From: an archaeon
GTDB lineage: Archaea > Thermoproteota > Nitrososphaeria > Nitrososphaerales > Gagatemarchaeaceae
NCBI GenBank assembly: GCA_021822995.1
Contig: JAKAPN010000031.1
Span: 1-8,680, forward strand
Reading direction: 5' to 3'
Length of the DNA stretch: 8,680 nucleotides
Each line of letters opens with the position of its first letter. Within the stretch, counting starts at the first letter, position 1. The notes beneath the pieces are model-generated. The model saw only the letters and a list, made by a program, of their open reading frames with translations, was not told where the DNA came from and searched no databases. Positions 5,902 to 8,680 of the stretch are shown here, one piece after another. The translations under genes were made by a program, and so were the position numbers.

Positions 5902-8055
5902 GTGAGAATGAACGTTAAGCAAAGAGAAGCCATTTCCACATCAGCTACAGTAGCAATCATCGTCGTAATCATCGTCATAGCAGGAGTCGCAGCTTACTTC
6001 GTCTTCGTCCCGACGACGCCATCGTCGTCGACGACAACGACCAACAGTAGCAGCAACAACACCACCACGACGACTACGACCACCACTACCACCACCACTA
6101 CGTCAGCACTCTACGGTCCGACCAACTCCAGCGTGCTGGTCGACGAGTCACAGGGAGCCGCGTACGACTCTCTTGACCCGCAATACGCGTTCTACCTGCA
6201 GGACACTGCAATGCTGAACGCGGTCTACCAGAACCTTGTCGAGCTGAACGGGTCGCAGGGTAACGTGTTCCAGCCTGTCCTCGCGGACAGCTACAACTAC
6301 AACCTGAACGGCGGTGCCACCACTTCGTTCCACATCAGGTCGGGCGTCTGGTTCTCCAACGGAGACCAGTTCACCTCGTATGCAGTCTGGTTCACCATAG
6401 TCAGGAACCTGCTCATGAACGCTCCGAGCTTCATCGCGGGTTTCAACTGGAACCAGATCATCTACAACCTGACGGCGGGCGGGTCTGAATACTCGGACTC
6501 GTTCTGCTGGAACAATGCAGGCATCGGTCTGCCAGCAGGTCTGGCTGACGCCTTGCAGTCGGTCACCGGCGGGTACAAGAACGGGACCGCTTACAACGCC
6601 GAAAGCGTCGTAAGCTGCAACCTGGCCGCCAGCGCGGTTGGCCAGATGCTCTCGCACTTCAACCCATCAAACTCGACTCAGGCCAACATCATGGCCTTCG
6701 CCAACCAGGCGGTCGTAGCGCCAAACGCCACTTCGTTCGTCGCGAACTACTTCAGGCCTCTGGGAGTCTTCTCCCTTGAGCTCTGGAGCGGCTTCGACGG
6801 CCAGAACGTGGTCGATCCGGCGTTCGTCGACGCCCACGGCGGAGTCGTCGCCAACACGCTGAACTCGTACATCAACCTCAATGGTGCAATCGGAACCGGG
6901 CCATACATGATCCAGTCTGTCGGTGCAGGGCTCGCGCCAGTTACCTTCGTTGCGACTCCCCACTACTGGGGTGCCAGCAATGCGGGCATCACGGGCAACA
7001 GCTCCATGACCGACGCGGCCGCGGCGAAGATCCCAGTCATCATCTACAACGTGCCACCGTCGGACACTGCCCTGATCCAGGACTTTGCGACGAACCACGC
7101 GCAGCTCTCTACTGAGAGCATCCAGGAGTACGGACAGATGTACAACGCGTTCCACGGCAACCAGCCATCCTTCGCGTTCACGTCGATCCACCACTCGGAA
7201 GGGGCATACCCATTCGGGTCATGGTTCCTCATGAACACGTGGACTTCACCAACCAACATCACCGACTTCAGGTTGGGTTGGGAGTATGCGATCAACTACA
7301 CCGAGTTGATGGCACCCAACTACTACAACGGCCAGGCATATGGAGCCTACTTCGTAGGCGCCCTGACGCCTGCATTCGGGTCGCTGTACAACCCGAACAA
7401 CCTGCCCACTGCAACTACCAACACCGCCCTGGCGATGCAGTACTTCCAGGACGCTGGTATGCAGGGTAACTTCTACACGGTGGTGCCTAGCGCCTTCACC
7501 CTGTCCAACGGGACCTCGGTCGCAGCAGGTACTGTGATCGGCAACCCGAACGGGCAGCAGCTGGCTCCGCTGAAGCTCTACTACACTGTCCCGCTGCTCA
7601 CTGAGCTAAAGGGACAGCTGCAGGGTATCCAGCAGAACCTAGCCATCTTCGGTATCGGCGCTGTGCCGTACGGCATCACTTCAGCAGAGAGCAACATCCT
7701 AACTTCATCGCCACAGACCTTCCCGCAGGTAGAGATACTCGGCTGGGGACCGGACTACGCAGACCCGTTCCTTGCAATGTACGAGCCACTCCTCCTGCCT
7801 TCACCATACAACGGTTGGTTCACCAACTCAACGGTCGAGGCTGAAGTCGCAGCTTGTGACTTCGCCACCGGCAGCGCGGTGCAGACTTGCGCCTCTACGC
7901 TCGAGAACATGGTCGTTCAGAACGGCCTGTTCGCACCGTTCCCCAACTCACCAACCTACTACTTCTTCATCCAGCCATATGTGCAAGGCTTCGTAAACAA
8001 CCCGTTCGTAGGGTACTGGTACAACCAGATATTCTATCAACCGGTTCAAACCTAA
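5902..8055 (+). CDS. Membrane-anchored family-5 solute-binding protein of the peptide/nickel ABC importer
   Basis: A 717-residue extracellular receptor, longer than the roughly 540 residues usual in bacteria. After a charged N-terminus (MRMNVKQRE) comes AISTSATVAIIVVIIVIAG, a membrane helix (about 14-37). E9-A10-I11-S12 fits the class III, prepilin-type cleavage pattern, and there is no lipobox cysteine. Residues 38-68 are a Ser/Thr/Asn stalk including 14 consecutive Thr (54-67). The binding domain (about 72-717) shows family-5 marks: SLDPQYAFYLQDTAMLNAVYQ (90-110), the FHIRSGVWFSNGDQFT segment (143-158) and LGWGPDYADPFL (613-624). Its four cysteines (202, 239, 652, 663) may form two disulfides, and 14 N-x-S/T sequons suggest heavy glycosylation. 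Start is GTG 5902, or ATG 5908. It is the only binding protein seen here and surely serves dppBCDF, although it is transcribed separately, probably for higher output. The ligand is unknown. Confidence 0.93.
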   Translation: MRMNVKQREAISTSATVAIIVVIIVIAGVAAYFVFVPTTPSSSTTTTNSSSNNTTTTTTTTTTTTTTSALYGPTNSSVLVDESQGAAYDSLDPQYAFYLQDTAMLNAVYQNLVELNGSQGNVFQPVLADSYNYNLNGGATTSFHIRSGVWFSNGDQFTSYAVWFTIVRNLLMNAPSFIAGFNWNQIIYNLTAGGSEYSDSFCWNNAGIGLPAGLADALQSVTGGYKNGTAYNAESVVSCNLAASAVGQMLSHFNPSNSTQANIMAFANQAVVAPNATSFVANYFRPLGVFSLELWSGFDGQNVVDPAFVDAHGGVVANTLNSYINLNGAIGTGPYMIQSVGAGLAPVTFVATPHYWGASNAGITGNSSMTDAAAAKIPVIIYNVPPSDTALIQDFATNHAQLSTESIQEYGQMYNAFHGNQPSFAFTSIHHSEGAYPFGSWFLMNTWTSPTNITDFRLGWEYAINYTELMAPNYYNGQAYGAYFVGALTPAFGSLYNPNNLPTATTNTALAMQYFQDAGMQGNFYTVVPSAFTLSNGTSVAAGTVIGNPNGQQLAPLKLYYTVPLLTELKGQLQGIQQNLAIFGIGAVPYGITSAESNILTSSPQTFPQVEILGWGPDYADPFLAMYEPLLLPSPYNGWFTNSTVEAEVAACDFATGSAVQTCASTLENMVVQNGLFAPFPNSPTYYFFIQPYVQGFVNNPFVGYWYNQIFYQPVQT
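6061..6102 (+). repeat. ACN triplet repeat encoding a 14-Thr run
   Basis: Fourteen consecutive threonine codons in mixed form (ACC, ACG, ACT) lie in the linker of the solute-binding protein. The mixture of third bases means it is not a perfect microsatellite, so amino-acid selection for an O-glycosylatable, extended stalk explains it better than recent slippage. Confidence 0.85.
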
Positions 8056-8069
8056 CTTCGATAGATAAT

Positions 8070-8093
8070 GTCCTAGGCCCAACAGCCTAGGAC
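8070..8093 (+). terminator. Perfect hairpin, probable terminator or 3' end of the binding-protein mRNA
   Basis: GTCCTAGGC and GCCTAGGAC form perfect 9-bp arms around the 6-base loop CCAACA. The hairpin starts 14 bases after the TAA of the solute-binding protein gene and is followed by pyrimidine-rich TCCCCTTCTGTT. The T-run is weak, so it may stabilise the mRNA 3' end rather than terminate transcription, or be a protein-binding site. The inverted repeat is seen directly; the function is inferred. Confidence 0.6.
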
Positions 8094-8157
8094 TCCCCTT
8101 CTGTTATATCGAAATCCCAGCGGAGCCTGCGGACGCAGTCACACGGCATCTCAGTGC

Positions 8158-8167
8158 AAACTATATG
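8158..8167 (+). promoter_or_regulatory. Probable TATA box for the ABM-like gene
   Basis: AAACTATATG is AT-rich in a GC-rich setting, with its centre about 32 bases before the ATG at 8196. This would place transcription start a few bases before that ATG. It also argues against translation from the upstream in-frame GTG at 8154, which would lie ahead of the promoter. Confidence 0.5.
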
Positions 8168-8195
8168 TCAGGGGTTTCACCCTCGGACCCTGAGC

Positions 8196-8552
8196 ATGGC
8201 GAAGCGAGGTTCGTTCAGCGCGGAGTCGGCCGGAGGCGATGAGCCGAAGGTCGCACGGGTCTGGCACGGAGTCACCCCCAGGGTCAAGCGCGACGAGTTC
8301 ATCAGATACGTTGGTGGGACGGGGATGAAAGACCTGAAGTCCACGAAGGGCAATCGGGGTGCGTACCTCTTCACCAGGGACGTCGGAGACAACACCGAGT
8401 TCCTGCTGGTGTCACTCTGGGACTCGGAGGAGTCCATCAAGGGTTTCGCCGGGGAGGACGTGAAGAAGGCGAAGTACTACAAGAGGGACAGCGAGTACCT
8501 GGCAGAGCTCGAGCCCAGCGTCGCCCACTTCAGCGTCGCCGGCAAGGTCTAG
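8196..8552 (+). CDS. Small dimeric alpha/beta-barrel protein, antibiotic biosynthesis monooxygenase (ABM)-like
   Basis: A 118-residue protein with a flexible, Ser/Gly-rich N-terminus (1-16) followed by one ferredoxin-like domain of the ABM type. Strand VARVWHGVTPR (19-29), helix KRDEFIRYVGGTGMKDLKS (31-49), strands RGAYLFTRDVGDNTEFLLVSLWDS (54-77, in two hairpin halves), helix EESIKGFAGEDVKKAKYY (78-95) and final strand SVAHFSVAGK follow the family order. The pattern 'strand-LWDSEESIKGF' is characteristic. Relatives include cofactor-free monooxygenases and haem-degrading enzymes, but many have no known activity; no catalytic residue can be assigned here. The ATG at 8196 is chosen because a TATA-like element sits between it and the upstream in-frame GTG at 8154. 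Its stop overlaps the stop of the convergent lysA gene in CTAG (8549-8552). Confidence 0.78.
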   Translation: MAKRGSFSAESAGGDEPKVARVWHGVTPRVKRDEFIRYVGGTGMKDLKSTKGNRGAYLFTRDVGDNTEFLLVSLWDSEESIKGFAGEDVKKAKYYKRDSEYLAELEPSVAHFSVAGKV

Positions 8553-8680
8553 GAGACCGGGACGAGCCTGGTCTTCCCGCGGGACACGACCGCCGTCCTG
8601 GGGAGGGCGCGCATGTTGTACGTGCTCGACATCGAAGTACCGTAGGCACCCGCGTCGAGTATCGCGACCACGTCCCCCCT
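8549..8680 (-). CDS. lysA: 3' end of diaminopimelate decarboxylase
   Basis: The last 43 codons of a minus-strand gene that begins beyond the right edge. The translation starts RGDVVAILDAGAYG and continues TSMSSTYNMRALP, which is the highly conserved C-terminal block of PLP-dependent meso-diaminopimelate decarboxylase (EC 4.1.1.20), the last step of lysine synthesis. The Tyr of DAGAYG lies at the active site near PLP, and SMSS.YN.R is the family signature. After ...VVSRGKTRLVPVS the protein ends at a TAG. Most homologues continue with a basic segment such as RRRET plus a short helix, so this copy looks a little short at its C-terminus. A related decarboxylase of the same fold is possible, but the signature favours LysA. 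The frame is too short to show the start-of-gene context. Confidence 0.88.
   Translation of the reverse strand, partial: RGDVVAILDAGAYGTSMSSTYNMRALPRTAVVSRGKTRLVPVS

Noticed and set aside
6001..6110. Triplet-rich DNA resembling a tandem repeat or CRISPR-like array.
   Set aside because: It is in frame and encodes the Ser/Thr/Asn stalk of the binding protein; there are no spacer units.
6148..7194. Minus-strand open frames within the solute-binding protein gene.
   Set aside because: The plus-strand frame is a convincing family-5 binding protein; the opposite frames are Arg/Val-rich with no plausible start signals.
8154..8195. A GTG start at 8154 for the ABM-like protein.
   Set aside because: It overlaps the TATA-like element at 8158-8167, and the 14 added residues do not fit the domain.
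5508..8618. The 13-mer GGCGCGCATGTTG occurs at 5508-5520 and 8606-8618.
   Set aside because: The second copy lies inside the conserved lysA coding sequence and is read there on the other strand; the contexts are unrelated, so it is probably chance.

Overview
The window reads as archaeal chromosome, GC-rich, probably from a mesophilic or moderately thermophilic member of the Thermoproteota/Thaumarchaeota side of the tree. The assignment is by inference. The direct signs are TATA boxes about 23-32 bases upstream of start codons with little or no leader, Shine-Dalgarno motifs mainly inside the operon, frequent TTG and GTG starts, and a surface solute-binding protein with an archaeal class III (pilin-like) signal, a Ser/Thr/Asn stalk and many N-glycosylation sequons. 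The exact lineage cannot be named from the sequence alone.

Layout. Positions 3-293 hold the 3' end of a small membrane protein gene. Positions 370-936 (+) encode a stand-alone PD-(D/E)XK nuclease-fold protein. It converges, with an 8-base gap, on a minus-strand operon running from about 5352 down to 945: dppB, dppC, dppD, dppF and a two-helix membrane protein with a PH-like domain. The first four genes are a complete peptide/nickel-type ABC importer core: two permeases and two ATPases, each ATPase with a C-terminal four-cysteine oligopeptide motif. Genes in this operon overlap or nearly abut. Facing away from the operon, on the plus strand, are a small winged-helix regulator (5532-5789) and then the large family-5 solute-binding protein (5902-8055), which ends at a perfect 9-bp hairpin. 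Positions 8196-8552 (+) encode a small ferredoxin-like-fold (ABM-type) protein. Its stop overlaps, in a CTAG palindrome, the stop of a minus-strand diaminopimelate decarboxylase gene that runs off the right edge.

How the genes work together. The binding protein would capture peptides or similar solutes outside the cell while tethered to the membrane, and DppB/C with DppD/F would import them using ATP. Although the binding protein is transcribed away from the permease operon and separated from it by the regulator, both promoters carry an almost identical 10-bp element (TG[T/C]TAACAAT) directly upstream of their TATA boxes. This suggests co-regulation, possibly by the winged-helix protein encoded between them.

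The most interesting points are this shared promoter element, the PH-domain protein fused into the importer operon, the pilin-like signal on the binding protein, and a short tract of near-identical DNA in the Fe-S motifs of dppD and dppF. I found no CRISPR array, tRNA, rRNA, insertion sequence or clear defence system. No stretch longer than about 180 bases lacks a gene.
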